In this document: piece after piece, positions 9,901 to 19,764 of the stretch
Position numbering within the stretch: position 1 is the stretch's first letter
How the letters are laid out: every line of letters begins with the position of its first letter
Origin: Phycisphaeraceae bacterium
GTDB lineage: Bacteria > Planctomycetota > Phycisphaerae > Phycisphaerales > UBA1924
Direction of reading: 5' to 3'
Assembly: GCA_019636555.1 (NCBI GenBank)
Contig: JAHBXH010000001.1
Span: 1,054,001 to 1,118,000 of the forward strand
DNA: 64,000 bases
The notes under the pieces: model-generated
Told to the model about the DNA's origin: nothing
Seen by the model: the letters and a program-made list of their open reading frames with translations, nothing else
The model's database searches: none
Program-made: the position numbers and the translations under genes

Positions 9901-12699
9901 TCATCCCTTCATGGCCGCGAGCAACTCGCGGGGCTGATTGCGCCCGAGCGCCAGCACGGCGGGCGTTGCCGCGAGCAGCGTCAGCGCGATCAGGATCGCA
10001 CACCCGACGAGGATCGGCAGCGGCTGGGGCCGGAGAAAGATCTCGATTCCCATGATGGCGGCATTGAGGCGGACGCCCCCGTACGAGCCCTGGATTCCCA
10101 TGCAGACGCCGATGACGCACGCCGCAAGCGCGACGACGACGGCTTCGGCCAGAACAAGGCGGCAGATCATGCCGCGCGTCGCGCCCACGGCCCTGAGCAC
10201 ACCAAACTCGAATCGCCGGCTTTCGATCGCCGCGACGATCAGGTTGGCGACGCCGAGCGAGGCGACAAGCATCGACATGATGGCGATCGCCGAAACGATG
10301 TAGAGGCTGCGGCCTATCGCGCCCTCGATGAGTTGCTTGAAGAACCTGCCCGTTCCGACATCGAGCACCCCGTAGTCGTACAACTCGCGCCGGATCTTTG
10401 CCGTCACCTCTGCATCGTCCGTGCCTTTGGCCAGCGACATCGAGATGATCTGAGTCGGGGGTTCATTGCCTCCGAGCAGGTAGTCGCGGAGAGCTCTGCG
10501 CGAGCCGAAGACCGCGCTCACCGCTTGATCCACATACATGTCGCCCAGATCGAAAAAATTGCTGACGATATCGAGTCCCGGGCTCGTGACGACGCCCACG
10601 ATCTCGAATTCGTGGGAGTGATTCAGGTAGGAGACTCGGACTTTCTTCCCGACTCCAAGCCCCCTCGACGTGAGAAACTCTCGCGCGACAATGATGGAGT
10701 CGCCTTCATTGAGCTTTTTGATCGCAGTTTCCTGGTCACCCTGCACCCATGTCACGTTCATCAGGCGGAAGAACGAATCCGGATCAAAGCCAATGAACGC
10801 GGTCTTCAATGGCTGGACCGCACCGACGCCAAGCCCCGACATTCCTTCGGAAGCGATGTTGGCGCGCACCAGCGAGAGCGGGCTCGCGCCCGTGACTTCG
10901 GGCATGGAGCGCAATTTCTCCACGCTCGCGTCCGAAAGCGCAATGCCGGTGACGAACGCATCCGGAAATTGGATCCGCCCGAGCCAGTCTCTCGCGAAGG
11001 CGCCGCCTTGTGTCCACAGCGCAACCATCATCGCCAGCCCGGCCATCAGCGCTCCTGCGGTCAGGCCGTGTCGGTAGGGCGTGCGCCGGACACTGCGTTC
11101 AAGCAGAATGCGGGGGACACCCAGCGCAGTGCTGATCAGTGGACCAAAAAGCCGCATGACGCTTGCGACGGCGGGCACCCCAAGCAGGAAGTAGCCAACG
11201 AACATGCACGGCAAACCGAGCAGCACGTAGCAGAAGAAGAGCGCGTCGGGGTTCGTGATGAAGGTCACAACCGCAAAGTGAATTCCGATGAGCAACAGTC
11301 CGGCTATCAGGGTCCAGAGAATCGAAGAATTCCGCGGCACTTCCGCTCGGGCCGAGAGCGCTTTCAACGGTTCCATCCGCGCGGCACGCCACGCGGGGAA
11401 TGCCGCGCCTGCCAGCCCCGCAATAACCGACCCCGCCAGGCCAACCGCAATCCCCAGATACGGAAACGCCAGTTCGATTTTGAGATCGGCCTTGAACCAC
11501 CAGATCACGGCGCTCGCCAGCCCAACCCCGATCGGAACTCCGAGAAGCGAACCCGTCATTCCTAGAAGCAGGCCAGAGAGAATCTGGCTGCCCGCGATCT
11601 GGCCTCGAGATGCCCCGATGCAACGGAGAATGGCGAGTTCGCGCTGGCGCTCGATCACGCCGGTTGTCATTCCGGTCAAGATGATGAATGCCGCGGACAG
11701 AAAGGCGAGCGTCGATGCAATCACCAGTCCGATGTTGTTCGCCTCCAGGTTCTTCTCCAGGTTTGTCGTCACCTTCGCCGTCGGCTGGAGAATGACATCC
11801 GGTGGCAGTTGTGCACGCCGCTGTTCCGTGACCGTCTGCGGATCAAACCCGGGCTTGAGCGCAATCTCGATCTCGCTGAATTGCCCTTGCTGGTCCGTCG
11901 CTTCGGCGAGCGCCCCGGGTGTCATCCACGCGCGGGGCCGGCCGCCCAGCATCCCGTGGGGCGCGAGCCCGACGATCCGCAACTTGAGATCCGGCTTTCC
12001 GGCACGGACCAGATCGATTGTGTCTCCGATTCGCGCCTGGTGTTTCTCTTTCAGTTTCTCTGCCTCTTCGGCACTCGATGCAGAGAAGGGTCCGAGCGCT
12101 CCCTCTGGAATCGAACCCTCGGGCACGGTCGCCGGCGTTCCGGATATCAGGGCCGAAAGCGTACCGCTGCGCCGATCCGTTCGTGGCTCGATCCCTCGCA
12201 GCCGATCGAGGACGGTGTGGTCAATCGCGATCTCGTCGTCGCGTTGGGGCATGCGCCCTTCCGCAAGCTCCACCGGCCGATATTTGTCATCGAAACCCGG
12301 GCGAAAACTCTCGATGTACGTGTTTACGGCGTTGGAGCGCATCGACCTGGGCCAGGATTGCACACCGCCCTTGTCCGCTTCGAGCCACGTCGGTCGCACG
12401 ATGCGCAGTGCTGCGGCCGCGCGAAGCCGTCCACTCGCCTCGTCAACTTCGATCCAGCCCCGGACAGAATCGAGAAGTACCGAATCGAGGCGCTTTGCGC
12501 TTCCGGCGCCACTGATCTGGAGATCGCTGCCCCCGACAACTCCAATCATCCGGGAGCGCAGCGATTCGGTCACGCTCGCCATCGCGGTCGCCACGGCACA
12601 TACCAGCGCCGCCGAGAGCGCCACGACCAGCAGCAGCAGGATGCTGCGGCTACGCCGTTGCCACAGACTGCTGATAGCGAGCCGCCACGGCGCTCTCAT
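9901..12699 (-). CDS. ABC transporter permease with two FtsX-type domains
   Basis: A 932-residue inner-membrane protein paired with the ATPase encoded just upstream. A first transmembrane helix near residues 18-40 is followed by a large periplasmic domain. A three-helix FtsX block comes next (about 330-450), including the cytoplasmic ERQRELAILRCIGASRGQI coupling sequence. A central pair of hydrophobic segments (about 465-530), a second periplasmic domain and a C-terminal FtsX block (about 790-925) with FEFGVLRAVGATRGMI complete it. This duplicated architecture is that of LolC/LolE-like and macrolide-exporter-like permeases. The substrate is unknown. The ATG at 12699 lies inside the ATPase gene (50 bp overlap), which implies tight coupling. 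Confidence 0.9.
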   Translation of the reverse strand: MRAPWRLAISSLWQRRSRSILLLLVVALSAALVCAVATAMASVTESLRSRMIGVVGGSDLQISGAGSAKRLDSVLLDSVRGWIEVDEASGRLRAAAALRIVRPTWLEADKGGVQSWPRSMRSNAVNTYIESFRPGFDDKYRPVELAEGRMPQRDDEIAIDHTVLDRLRGIEPRTDRRSGTLSALISGTPATVPEGSIPEGALGPFSASSAEEAEKLKEKHQARIGDTIDLVRAGKPDLKLRIVGLAPHGMLGGRPRAWMTPGALAEATDQQGQFSEIEIALKPGFDPQTVTEQRRAQLPPDVILQPTAKVTTNLEKNLEANNIGLVIASTLAFLSAAFIILTGMTTGVIERQRELAILRCIGASRGQIAGSQILSGLLLGMTGSLLGVPIGVGLASAVIWWFKADLKIELAFPYLGIAVGLAGSVIAGLAGAAFPAWRAARMEPLKALSARAEVPRNSSILWTLIAGLLLIGIHFAVVTFITNPDALFFCYVLLGLPCMFVGYFLLGVPAVASVMRLFGPLISTALGVPRILLERSVRRTPYRHGLTAGALMAGLAMMVALWTQGGAFARDWLGRIQFPDAFVTGIALSDASVEKLRSMPEVTGASPLSLVRANIASEGMSGLGVGAVQPLKTAFIGFDPDSFFRLMNVTWVQGDQETAIKKLNEGDSIIVAREFLTSRGLGVGKKVRVSYLNHSHEFEIVGVVTSPGLDIVSNFFDLGDMYVDQAVSAVFGSRRALRDYLLGGNEPPTQIISMSLAKGTDDAEVTAKIRRELYDYGVLDVGTGRFFKQLIEGAIGRSLYIVSAIAIMSMLVASLGVANLIVAAIESRRFEFGVLRAVGATRGMICRLVLAEAVVVALAACVIGVCMGIQGSYGGVRLNAAIMGIEIFLRPQPLPILVGCAILIALTLLAATPAVLALGRNQPRELLAAMKG

Positions 12700-13384
12700 C
12701 CAGTCCCTCCGTTGAGATGCGGTCGGTCACTCTGCCGTCGGCGACAACAAAGATCTCGCGGCAATGCGCCGCCGCGGCGGGCTCGTGCGTCACCATCACG
12801 ATGCTGATGCTCTGCTCGCGGGCGATCTCTGAAAGCAGATTCCACAGGCTTTCGCTGCTGACCGAATCCAGATTTCCTGTCGGTTCGTCGGCAAGAAGCA
12901 GACCCGGAGAAAAATGCAGAGCACGGGCGATCGCGACGCGCTGCTGCTCTCCGCCGGAGAGCGCATCGGGTCGGTGATCGAGGCGATCGGAAAGCCCGAG
13001 CCTCGTCAGAAGTTGCGCGGCCCGCGCGCGCGCCGACTCGGGGGTTGCGCCGGCCAGGATCGCCGGCAACTCCGCGTTCTCGACGGCGGTCATCGTCGGG
13101 ATCAGATTGAACTGCTGAAAGACAATGCCGATTTTCGTGCGCCGGAAAAGTGTCGCTTCCTGTTCCGAGAGTGAGTCGATGCGCTGCCCACTGATCAGAA
13201 TCTCGCCTTCATCCGGCTTATCGAGCGCTGCGAGCAAATGAAGCAGCGTGGACTTGCCGCTGCCCGAGCGACCCATGATCGCGTAGAACCCGGGCTCGTT
13301 GATCCGCATATCCACGCCACGCAGCGCCTCGACCCGCCCGTTACCGATCTGGTACGACTTGCGGACGTTGGTGCAGGAAATCAT
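12650..13384 (-). CDS. ABC transporter ATP-binding protein (LolD/MacB type)
   Basis: A 244-residue ATPase for the downstream FtsX-type permease. It has Walker A GRSGSGKST (about residues 38-46), Q-loop VFQQFNLIPTMT, signature LSGGEQQRVAIARAL, Walker B LLLADEPTGNLD and the H-loop VTHEP. The FQQFNLIPTMTAVEN sequence is typical of the LolD/FtsE/MacB branch rather than of importers. I start it at the ATG at 13384 (MISCTNVRKSY), where family similarity begins; longer in-frame starts give only arginine-rich sequence. It has no clear Shine-Dalgarno site. The two genes form an exporter, with no membrane-fusion protein nearby. Confidence 0.93.
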   Translation of the reverse strand: MISCTNVRKSYQIGNGRVEALRGVDMRINEPGFYAIMGRSGSGKSTLLHLLAALDKPDEGEILISGQRIDSLSEQEATLFRRTKIGIVFQQFNLIPTMTAVENAELPAILAGATPESARARAAQLLTRLGLSDRLDHRPDALSGGEQQRVAIARALHFSPGLLLADEPTGNLDSVSSESLWNLLSEIAREQSISIVMVTHEPAAAAHCREIFVVADGRVTDRISTEGLDESAVAARYQQSVATA

Positions 13385-13475
13385 GGGGTGTGAAAGTGGG
13401 AACGAAGTACGAAGCGGTGGAGAGAACCGGGAGAAGCCGCGCCTTCGGTGCTCGCTGTTCTGATTCGTTTCGGAC

Positions 13476-13859
13476 TCAGGAAGCCGGGTGCGCCTTGTCG
13501 TACGCCGCGCTATCCATGAGCTTGGCAAGGCCGGCGGGATCGCTGATCTTGGCTTTGAGAAGCCAACCCTTTCCGTACGGATCCTCGTTGATGAGGCCCG
13601 GGTTGTCGCCGAGTGCAATGTTCACTTCGGTCACTTCGCCCGCCACGAAGCTGTAGATGTCGCTGGTCGTTTTGACGCTTTCGACCTCTCCGACTACGTC
13701 GCCGGCCTTGAACTTCGTGCCGACTTTTTTCATCTGGACATAGGTGATGTCGGTCAGGGCATCGACCGCGAAACGGCTGATCCCCAGGGTCAGCGTGTCC
13801 CCATCCACTTTGTGCCACTCGTGCGATTCCGAATACTTCCGGTCGGTCGGGGATGCCAT
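13476..13859 (-). CDS. gcvH: Glycine cleavage system H protein
   Basis: The lipoyl carrier of the glycine cleavage system, shuttling the aminomethyl group between the P, T and L proteins. The 127-residue length is normal. The lipoylation site is Lys63 in ESVKTTSDIYS, and the ITYVQM and NEDPYGKGWLLK segments are those of the family. The ATG at 13859 is preceded by GAGGT. It stands alone: gcvT and gcvP are not in the window. Its prosthetic group would need lipoyl synthase, and lipA is present at 47980. No glycine riboswitch is evident upstream. Confidence 0.96.
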   Translation of the reverse strand: MASPTDRKYSESHEWHKVDGDTLTLGISRFAVDALTDITYVQMKKVGTKFKAGDVVGEVESVKTTSDIYSFVAGEVTEVNIALGDNPGLINEDPYGKGWLLKAKISDPAGLAKLMDSAAYDKAHPAS

Positions 13860-14226
13860 CGATTTACCTCGTCGTTAGAAATTCAGCAAGAGTCCGGAGG
13901 TCCCATAAAGACTGGGGCTGTTTTCGCCTCGAATCGGCCGTTCGAATCGGCAAATCACGAGTGTCCCGATGCTAGCCGCCCATCGAATCGTTGACTTGAA
14001 AACCCGAAAAGTCGGGTTCCTCCGACCACCGACCAAAAGGTTCATTTGACGAATTTCATCTTCGGCGGTATTTTGAAGTCGTTACCTTTTTCCCCTCCGG
14101 ACGGTCGTCGCTTAGCGGTGGCGACCGTCTTTGCCGGGAATCGGGGCCGGCGCCGCCCCGGAGAGCATCCGAATCCCCTCGAATCTGCATTGCGGGCGAT
14201 AACGCTACAGTCGTCTCTGACGACAC
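13860..14226. other. Divergent intergenic region with two hairpins
   Basis: This 367-bp stretch separates gcvH from the divergent TIM-barrel gene and must hold both promoters. I see no credible gene in it. Two inverted repeats stand out. One is a 7-bp stem at 14001-14007 / 14012-14018 with a 4-base loop. The other is an 8-bp stem at 14100-14107 / 14122-14129 followed by TTTG, which could be a leader hairpin or weak terminator ahead of the plus-strand gene. A TTGACT at 13991 resembles a -35 box, but no convincing -10 box is spaced from it. Confidence 0.4.
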
Positions 14227-15423
14227 ATGCTTCTCACTCTCAATGCATCGTGCTTGCGGTCGCAGCTGCTTCCCTCCTCCGGGAACCAGCCAACGCTGCA
14301 ATTGTCGGATCTGCCGCAGTACACCCGCGAGGTGCTCGGCCTAGGCGGACTCAATCTTTCTACCGACCTCCTGGCCGGGGCGGACAGGAGAAAGCTTGAG
14401 CAGCTTCGGGAGCGGGCGGATCGTGCAGGATGCCCATGCCTGCTGCTGATAGAGACCGAACCGCAAAAACTGGCCACGAACGATCCACAAACAACCGAGG
14501 CCGCCATCAATCGCATGCTGCGTGTGATCGAGGCGGCTCAGATTCTCTCGTGTACCGCCGCGGCACTCCGCATCAGCGCAGACGACTCGGATTCCGCTTT
14601 GCAAGCGGTCTGGCCTCGGCTTCGAAAAATCGTGGATCGGGCGGAGCGGCTCGAGCTGAATCTGCTTGTGAGCCCGATGAAAGGGCTCACGGCCCGCGCC
14701 GAACGCGTCACCGACATGATCAAGAAAGTGGGGGGCTTCAGGATCGGAACGCTCCCGGACTTTCAGTTTGCGGTGGAGTCAACGGGATCGGTGGAGGGAG
14801 CCGTGACTTTTCTGCGCCGGATCACGCCGTATGCGAGCGTCGTGCTCGCTTCGACGACCGACTTTGCAGACCCGCTTCCCGGTGCGGCGCACCCCAAACC
14901 GCCCGCGAGGAAGGCGCCCCGACTGGCCAAGGAAGACGACGATGAGGAATTGCCGGGAGGAAACGGGAAGAGCGTGAAGCAATCCGCGCGATCTCCGGAA
15001 CCGTCCGTTGAGCAGGCGGAGGGCGCAAAGGCAAAGAAAAAGGGCAAGGAATCGCAGAAGGCCGCGGAAACGGCAAAATCAACGAAGTCCAAGGCCGACC
15101 CGAAGGGCGCCAAGCCGGAAATCCTTTCCGACGCGGCGGAGGACGATGATGACGGGGAAATCGAGGAACTCGACGACGCCTCGCTCGAAGATTTGATAGC
15201 AGACATCTTCAAGGGCGAAGGGGAGGAGCCCCCGCCCCCTCAGGAACCGCTGCCGCTTCATAAGTCGTACGACCTCTTCAAAATGGTGCACGCGGTCGCC
15301 TCGGTCGGATTCGATTCGACAATCGCGGTTGACTACCGGGGGGGCGGAGACGTTACACTGGGAATCCGGAAGAGTCAGAGGGTGCTCCGCGCCGCACTGG
15401 ATCACGCGGCGATGTCCGCGTAA
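14227..15423 (+). CDS. TIM-barrel (sugar isomerase / AP-endonuclease 2-like) protein with charged insertion
   Basis: A 398-residue protein. Residues 25-212 look like the N-terminal strands and helices of a xylose-isomerase-like barrel: GLNLSTDLL, a helix with LEQLRERADRAGC, a strand CLLLIET, a conserved AAINRMLRVIEAAQIL helix, and LELNLLVSP. Residues about 215-343 are a low-complexity insertion, alternately Lys/Ala-rich and Asp/Glu-rich, with several Pro runs. Barrel-like sequence then resumes (VASVGFDSTIAVDYRGGGD) to the end. The typical metal-binding Glu/His set is not obvious, so catalysis is doubtful. The start is ATG at 14227. Downstream cmk starts 63 bp later and may be co-transcribed. 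Confidence 0.72.
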   Translation: MLLTLNASCLRSQLLPSSGNQPTLQLSDLPQYTREVLGLGGLNLSTDLLAGADRRKLEQLRERADRAGCPCLLLIETEPQKLATNDPQTTEAAINRMLRVIEAAQILSCTAAALRISADDSDSALQAVWPRLRKIVDRAERLELNLLVSPMKGLTARAERVTDMIKKVGGFRIGTLPDFQFAVESTGSVEGAVTFLRRITPYASVVLASTTDFADPLPGAAHPKPPARKAPRLAKEDDDEELPGGNGKSVKQSARSPEPSVEQAEGAKAKKKGKESQKAAETAKSTKSKADPKGAKPEILSDAAEDDDDGEIEELDDASLEDLIADIFKGEGEEPPPPQEPLPLHKSYDLFKMVHAVASVGFDSTIAVDYRGGGDVTLGIRKSQRVLRAALDHAAMSA

Positions 15424-15473
15424 CGCCCGACGTGAGTCGGGCGCGGACGGTTGGTCAGCGCACGAGAACGCGC

Positions 15474-15480
15474 AAGGAGG
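15474..15480 (+). promoter_or_regulatory. Strong ribosome binding site of cmk
   Basis: AAGGAGG lies 6 bases before the ATG at 15487. It decides this start over the in-frame codon at 15451. Confidence 0.85.
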
Positions 15481-15486
15481 ACCGTC

Positions 15487-16368
15487 ATGTCGCCCACACC
15501 GACTTCGGACCCTCAATCGTCGCCGAACCGGCAGGACCTTCCCTTCGAACTCATGGAAGTTGTCGAAGTCTCTCGCTCCGAGATCGAAGTGATCTCCGAC
15601 ATGGAGCGCATTGTGTGCGATCGCGATGGCGCGGTCGCTACGCTAGACCGCGTTCCTTCCGACGCCGGTCCCATGCCAAGACTTCCGCGCGAACAACGGA
15701 TTGTGATCACCATCGACGGCCCTGCCGGAACCGGCAAGTCGTCGGTCGCGCGATCGCTGGCAAAGGCGCTCGGACTGGACTTCCTCGACACCGGTGCGAT
15801 GTACCGTGCCGCCGCGGCCATCGCGATCGACTTCGGCATCCCCGCGTCTGATTTCCAGGGCGTCGTCCGGGAAACGACCAAGGCCGACCTGCACTTTGAC
15901 TGGACGAAGGATCCGCCGACCATCCTCGCGTTCGGCAAGCCCATCGACCATCGCATCCGGTCCGCCGAAGTCGCCGAAATCGTCTCGCCTATCGCAACCA
16001 TTCGGGAGTTGCGCGAGCACATGGTGCGCAAGCAGCGCATCATCGCCCAGCAGCATCCGCGTCTCGTCACCGAAGGGCGCGATCAGGGCTCCATCGTGTT
16101 CCCGGATGCCGCCGTGAAGTTCTATCTCGACGCCTCGCCGGACGTGCGCGCACGCCGGCGCGCCGAGCAATTGATCGCGTCGGGTCAGGCGGCGGACCTG
16201 GGTGCGATTACATCCGAGATTCTCGATCGGGACAAACGGGATTCCACGCGGGCCGACGGTCCGCTCATCTGCCCGAAGGATGCCATCTGCATCGACACAT
16301 CCGACATGTCCTTCGATCAGGTTGTGAGCACCCTGCATCGAAATGTGCTGGCGGTCGTGGGACGCTGA
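15487..16368 (+). CDS. cmk: Cytidylate kinase
   Basis: Phosphorylates CMP and dCMP to the diphosphates in pyrimidine salvage and nucleotide supply. The 293-residue protein has a P-loop GPAGTGKSS near residues 79-87, the FLDTGAMYRA segment of the CMP-binding region, and the TEGRDQGSIVFPDA motif (the family usually has GRD[I/M]GTVVFP). The LID arginines lie in ARRRAEQ. About 70 residues of extra, acidic N-terminal sequence precede the kinase fold; the family is normally about 225 residues. The next gene encodes a PlsC acyltransferase, and the cmk-plsC pairing is common in bacteria. Confidence 0.95.
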   Translation: MSPTPTSDPQSSPNRQDLPFELMEVVEVSRSEIEVISDMERIVCDRDGAVATLDRVPSDAGPMPRLPREQRIVITIDGPAGTGKSSVARSLAKALGLDFLDTGAMYRAAAAIAIDFGIPASDFQGVVRETTKADLHFDWTKDPPTILAFGKPIDHRIRSAEVAEIVSPIATIRELREHMVRKQRIIAQQHPRLVTEGRDQGSIVFPDAAVKFYLDASPDVRARRRAEQLIASGQAADLGAITSEILDRDKRDSTRADGPLICPKDAICIDTSDMSFDQVVSTLHRNVLAVVGR

Positions 16369-16398
16369 CCACGATCTTTCCCGCTATCCTCGACCCCG

Positions 16399-17151
16399 AT
16401 GGGTCTGAAGTCGATTCTGGAATCCCGGCGCCCGGGCGGAACGCTCGGCAAGGTTTTGCTCTATGAATTTCTGAGCGCATTCTGTGCGTCGGTGTTTATC
16501 CTGTTCTACCGCGTGCGCGTGCGCGGCTCAAAGAATGTTCCCGCCACCGGTCCGCTGCTCATCGCGGCAAATCATCAGAGCTTTCTCGATCCGCCGCTGA
16601 TCGGTTCGTTCGTGCGACAGAGACACCTGAGTTTCGTCGCACGCATAGGGCTCTTTCATTTCAAACCCTTCGCGTGGCTGATCAGCGCTCTGAATTCGGT
16701 GCCGATCAACGACGAAGCGGGCGACGCCGGGGCGATCCGCGAAATCCTGAAACGCCTCCGCGAAGGGCACGCGGTCCTCATCTTTCCGGAGGGGTCTCGC
16801 ACTGAGGACGGGGGCCAGAAACCCTTCAAGCGCGGCGTTGCGCTGCTGATGAAGCGGGCGAAGTGCCCGGTCGTGCCTGCGGCAGTCGACGGTTGCTTCA
16901 ACGCTTGGGGGCCGGATTCCATATTTCCCAGGCTCATCGGCCATCGCGTCGCCGTGACCTACGGCAAGCCGATCCCCTACGAGGAACTCGAAAAGGACGG
17001 CGCGCAGGCGGCGCTCGATCGAATCGCGAGAGAGGTCAACGAGCTTCGGCTCCAGACCAGAGCATGCATGCGGAAGTCTTCGGGCAATTCCTATCCGCCG
17101 CGCGGACCGGGTGACCGGGACGGTGAGGGTGTTCCGTCAACACCGTGTTAG
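16399..17151 (+). CDS. plsC: 1-acyl-sn-glycerol-3-phosphate acyltransferase
   Basis: Adds the second acyl chain to lysophosphatidic acid in phospholipid synthesis at the inner membrane. It has the NHxxxxD motif as NHQSFLD (about residue 57), the substrate-binding FPEGSRT (about residue 128) and the following CPVVPAAVDG strand. One hydrophobic segment near residues 20-38 anchors it. The length of 250 residues is normal. The C-terminal 35 residues look disordered. It begins 30 bp after cmk and its end overlaps the convergent cydB by 4 bp. A second PlsC homologue lies at 61880. Confidence 0.93.
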   Translation: MGLKSILESRRPGGTLGKVLLYEFLSAFCASVFILFYRVRVRGSKNVPATGPLLIAANHQSFLDPPLIGSFVRQRHLSFVARIGLFHFKPFAWLISALNSVPINDEAGDAGAIREILKRLREGHAVLIFPEGSRTEDGGQKPFKRGVALLMKRAKCPVVPAAVDGCFNAWGPDSIFPRLIGHRVAVTYGKPIPYEELEKDGAQAALDRIAREVNELRLQTRACMRKSSGNSYPPRGPGDRDGEGVPSTPC

Positions 17152-18179
17152 TACGAATCCTCGTGCAGCACAACTTTCCCACGGAACACCCAATAGATCA
17201 CGGCGGTGTACGCGAGAACAAACGGGATTCCCATCGCCGCGATAGTCGCCATGATGCCGAGCGTCTTTTCGGTCGATGCGGCGCGCGAGATCGACAGGTC
17301 GTTGTCCGGAGAGACCGAGGAGACAATCAGGTTCGGAAAAAGCGCCAGCCCGAAAAGGAATGTGAATGCCGCGATCACGCACGCGGACGTGAGAAATGCC
17401 CGTAGCGGCCGATCGAGATAGAGCGAACGCGGGATATTGGCGATGGCCAGGATGTTGAGGATCACGATGATCCACGCCCACGGATAGTTCCGGAAGCTCG
17501 CCGTGGCACGCGGGATTTCCAGGATCGCATACACCGAAACGACGGCGTACATCGCGAGGAAACACCAGAAACACGTCCACATCCAGCGCCGGATGCGATT
17601 GTGAAGTTCTCCCTCGGTCTTCAGGTTCAAATAGACCGCCCCGTGCAGCGCGAAGGCGCACACCGCAAAGAGCCCGACGCACACCGGGAACGGGTGCAGC
17701 ATCTGAACCAGCCGCACCGTATCGGTGAAATCTCCGTCCGGTCCGAGCGGCAATCCGTGCATCGAGTTTCCGACCGCGACACCGAAGAGAAATGTCGCCA
17801 GCGTGCTCGACGCAAAGAACGAAAAATCCCAGAACCGCCGCCACGGCTTCTCGGGACGCTTGCTTCGAAACTCCATCGACACGCCGCGGAAAATCAGGCA
17901 AAACAGCAGCAGCATGAACGCGAGATAGAGACCCGAGAATGCCGCGGCATAGGCCTTGGGGAAGGCGGCAAACAGCGCTCCACCGAAAACGACCAGCCAG
18001 ACTTCGTTACCGTCCCAGAGCGGCCCGATCGAATTCATCATGATCCGGCGCTCGCGATCGTCGCGTGCCAGCGGATGAAGGATCCCCACGCCCAGATCGA
18101 ATCCGTCGAGAATCGCATACCCGGCGAGCAGAACGCCGAGCAGGACAAACCACAGGAGCTGGAGGGTGGTCGGTTGCAT
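17148..18179 (-). CDS. cydB: Cytochrome bd ubiquinol oxidase subunit II
   Basis: Partner of CydA in the high-affinity quinol oxidase. The protein has 343 residues and about eight or nine transmembrane segments. The N-terminus shows the family hallmark ILDGFDLGVG (about residues 23-32), then GPLWDGNEVWLV near 53-64 and GVSMEFR near 98. The ATG at 18179 shares its A with the cydA stop (TGATG), so the two are coupled. The tail overlaps the convergent plsC gene by 4 bp. No cydX- or cydDC-like gene is seen nearby. Confidence 0.96.
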   Translation of the reverse strand: MQPTTLQLLWFVLLGVLLAGYAILDGFDLGVGILHPLARDDRERRIMMNSIGPLWDGNEVWLVVFGGALFAAFPKAYAAAFSGLYLAFMLLLFCLIFRGVSMEFRSKRPEKPWRRFWDFSFFASSTLATFLFGVAVGNSMHGLPLGPDGDFTDTVRLVQMLHPFPVCVGLFAVCAFALHGAVYLNLKTEGELHNRIRRWMWTCFWCFLAMYAVVSVYAILEIPRATASFRNYPWAWIIVILNILAIANIPRSLYLDRPLRAFLTSACVIAAFTFLFGLALFPNLIVSSVSPDNDLSISRAASTEKTLGIMATIAAMGIPFVLAYTAVIYWVFRGKVVLHEDSY

Positions 18180-19666
18180 CAGTGGGCCTCCGGCGTGCGG
18201 TTCTCGTTCTCATTGGACGCGAGAGTCTTCCCCTGACGATCCACGAGGGTCGCCGCGGCTTGAAGGAATCCCTTGCCGTCCGAGGGCGCGGTCCGAGGCT
18301 CTTGCGGCGCATCCGGGCCGTGCTGAATCTTGGTATTGAGCACAAAGACAAAGACGGCGAACAACAGCGCGTAGACCAGAGAAAAGAGAACGATCGATGC
18401 CAGCACCTGGTCGGCGACCACGACCTTGCGATTGGACAGTCCCTCGACCGTGCGCAGGCCGCCCGTCATCTCGAAGTTTCCGTCTGCGAGTTGCTTTACT
18501 TCGGGATAGACGACAAACGGCTGGCGCCCGACTTCGGCCGAGACCCATCCCGCTTGATTCGCGACGTACGCGCCCAGCACGGCAAAGACAAAGATCCACA
18601 TCAGCCAGCGCTTTTCAAAGAGAGTTCCCTTCCACAGGAAGAACACCCCGAGCAACGTCAGCGCGGCGAACGCCGTTCCGAGCCCGATCATGACGTGATA
18701 CGTCAGGAACGGGATCTTCACCGGAGGCCGCACGTCCGGCTGGAATCGGTCAAGCCCGCTCACCGGCGTCTTGAAATCCCGGTACATCAAGAACGTCAGC
18801 AGATACGGCACTTTCACGCCGTACACAACCTCGCGTTCCGTATCGGGCCACCCGGCGAGGTACATGCCGGTTGGTCCCGGCTCGGTCTTGAAGATGCCTT
18901 CAAAGGCCGCAAGCTTCACCGGCTGATGAAACCCCACCTCTCGCGCCTGCAGATCGCCGGAGAAGAGCATAATGAGACTGCACGCCGCACCGAACAGCAG
19001 CGCGATCTTGAATCCCTTTCGCGCAAAGTCGTGGTGCCGGTTCTTCAGGATGTAGAACGCGGTGATGCTCATCACGAAAAACGCGCCGAGAATAAACGCG
19101 CCCATCAGCACGTGAAACAGCCGGATCATGCTGGACGGATTGAACACCAACGCCCAGAAATCCGTGATCACCGCGCGGTTTTCGACCGGATCGATCATGT
19201 GTCCAGCCGGCGTCTGCATCCACGAATTCGCGATCACGATCCAGATCGCCGAGAAGATCGAGCCGAGCGACACCATGCACGTCGCGAAGAAGTGCATCTT
19301 CGCCGAGACGCGGTTCCAGCCGAACACCAGCACCGCAAGAAACCCCGATTCAAGAAAGAACGCGAAGATTCCCTCCGCCGCGAGCGCGCTGCCGAACACA
19401 TCTCCGACGTACCGCGAGTAATTCGCCCAATTCGTTCCGAACTGAAACTCCATGACGATTCCGGTCGCAACGCCCATGGCAAAGTTCGCCGCGAAAATCC
19501 GGCTCCAGAACTTTGTCATCGCGTGATACTGGGGGTCCTTGGTCCTGAGGTACATGCCCTCCATGAACACCATGAGCACGCCCAGCCCGATCGAAAGGGG
19601 CGGGAACAGATAGTGAAACATGATCGTCATCGCAAACTGAATACGGGAGAGGGTTTCGACATTCAT
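18179..19666 (-). CDS. cydA: Cytochrome bd ubiquinol oxidase subunit I
   Basis: The haem-bearing subunit that oxidises quinol and reduces oxygen to water. The 495-residue protein starts at ATG 19666 ([21 protein letters not shown]), where the first helix carries the conserved haem b595 histidine in FHYLFPPL. It contains [16 protein letters not shown], the [15 protein letters not shown] helix and the [16 protein letters not shown] loop (here ...GRQPFVVYP). Nine or so transmembrane helices are apparent. A start 23 codons upstream is possible but lacks family sequence. cydB follows directly. The elbB gene is divergent, 98 bp away. Confidence 0.96.
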   Translation of the reverse strand: MNVETLSRIQFAMTIMFHYLFPPLSIGLGVLMVFMEGMYLRTKDPQYHAMTKFWSRIFAANFAMGVATGIVMEFQFGTNWANYSRYVGDVFGSALAAEGIFAFFLESGFLAVLVFGWNRVSAKMHFFATCMVSLGSIFSAIWIVIANSWMQTPAGHMIDPVENRAVITDFWALVFNPSSMIRLFHVLMGAFILGAFFVMSITAFYILKNRHHDFARKGFKIALLFGAACSLIMLFSGDLQAREVGFHQPVKLAAFEGIFKTEPGPTGMYLAGWPDTEREVVYGVKVPYLLTFLMYRDFKTPVSGLDRFQPDVRPPVKIPFLTYHVMIGLGTAFAALTLLGVFFLWKGTLFEKRWLMWIFVFAVLGAYVANQAGWVSAEVGRQPFVVYPEVKQLADGNFEMTGGLRTVEGLSNRKVVVADQVLASIVLFSLVYALLFAVFVFVLNTKIQHGPDAPQEPRTAPSDGKGFLQAAATLVDRQGKTLASNENENRTPEAH

Positions 19667-19764
19667 GGGTGCACTCCCGTCGCGGATCGACGCCGTCTGT
19701 CTTATCATGTTTTGCAAGCGTGTGCGAGTTTTCACCCGAAACCGTCGCCGCGGAGCATTCCGTC

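Noticed and set aside
13860..13990. A glycine riboswitch ahead of gcvH.
   Set aside because: I looked for paired glycine aptamer cores in the leader and saw no conserved pattern.
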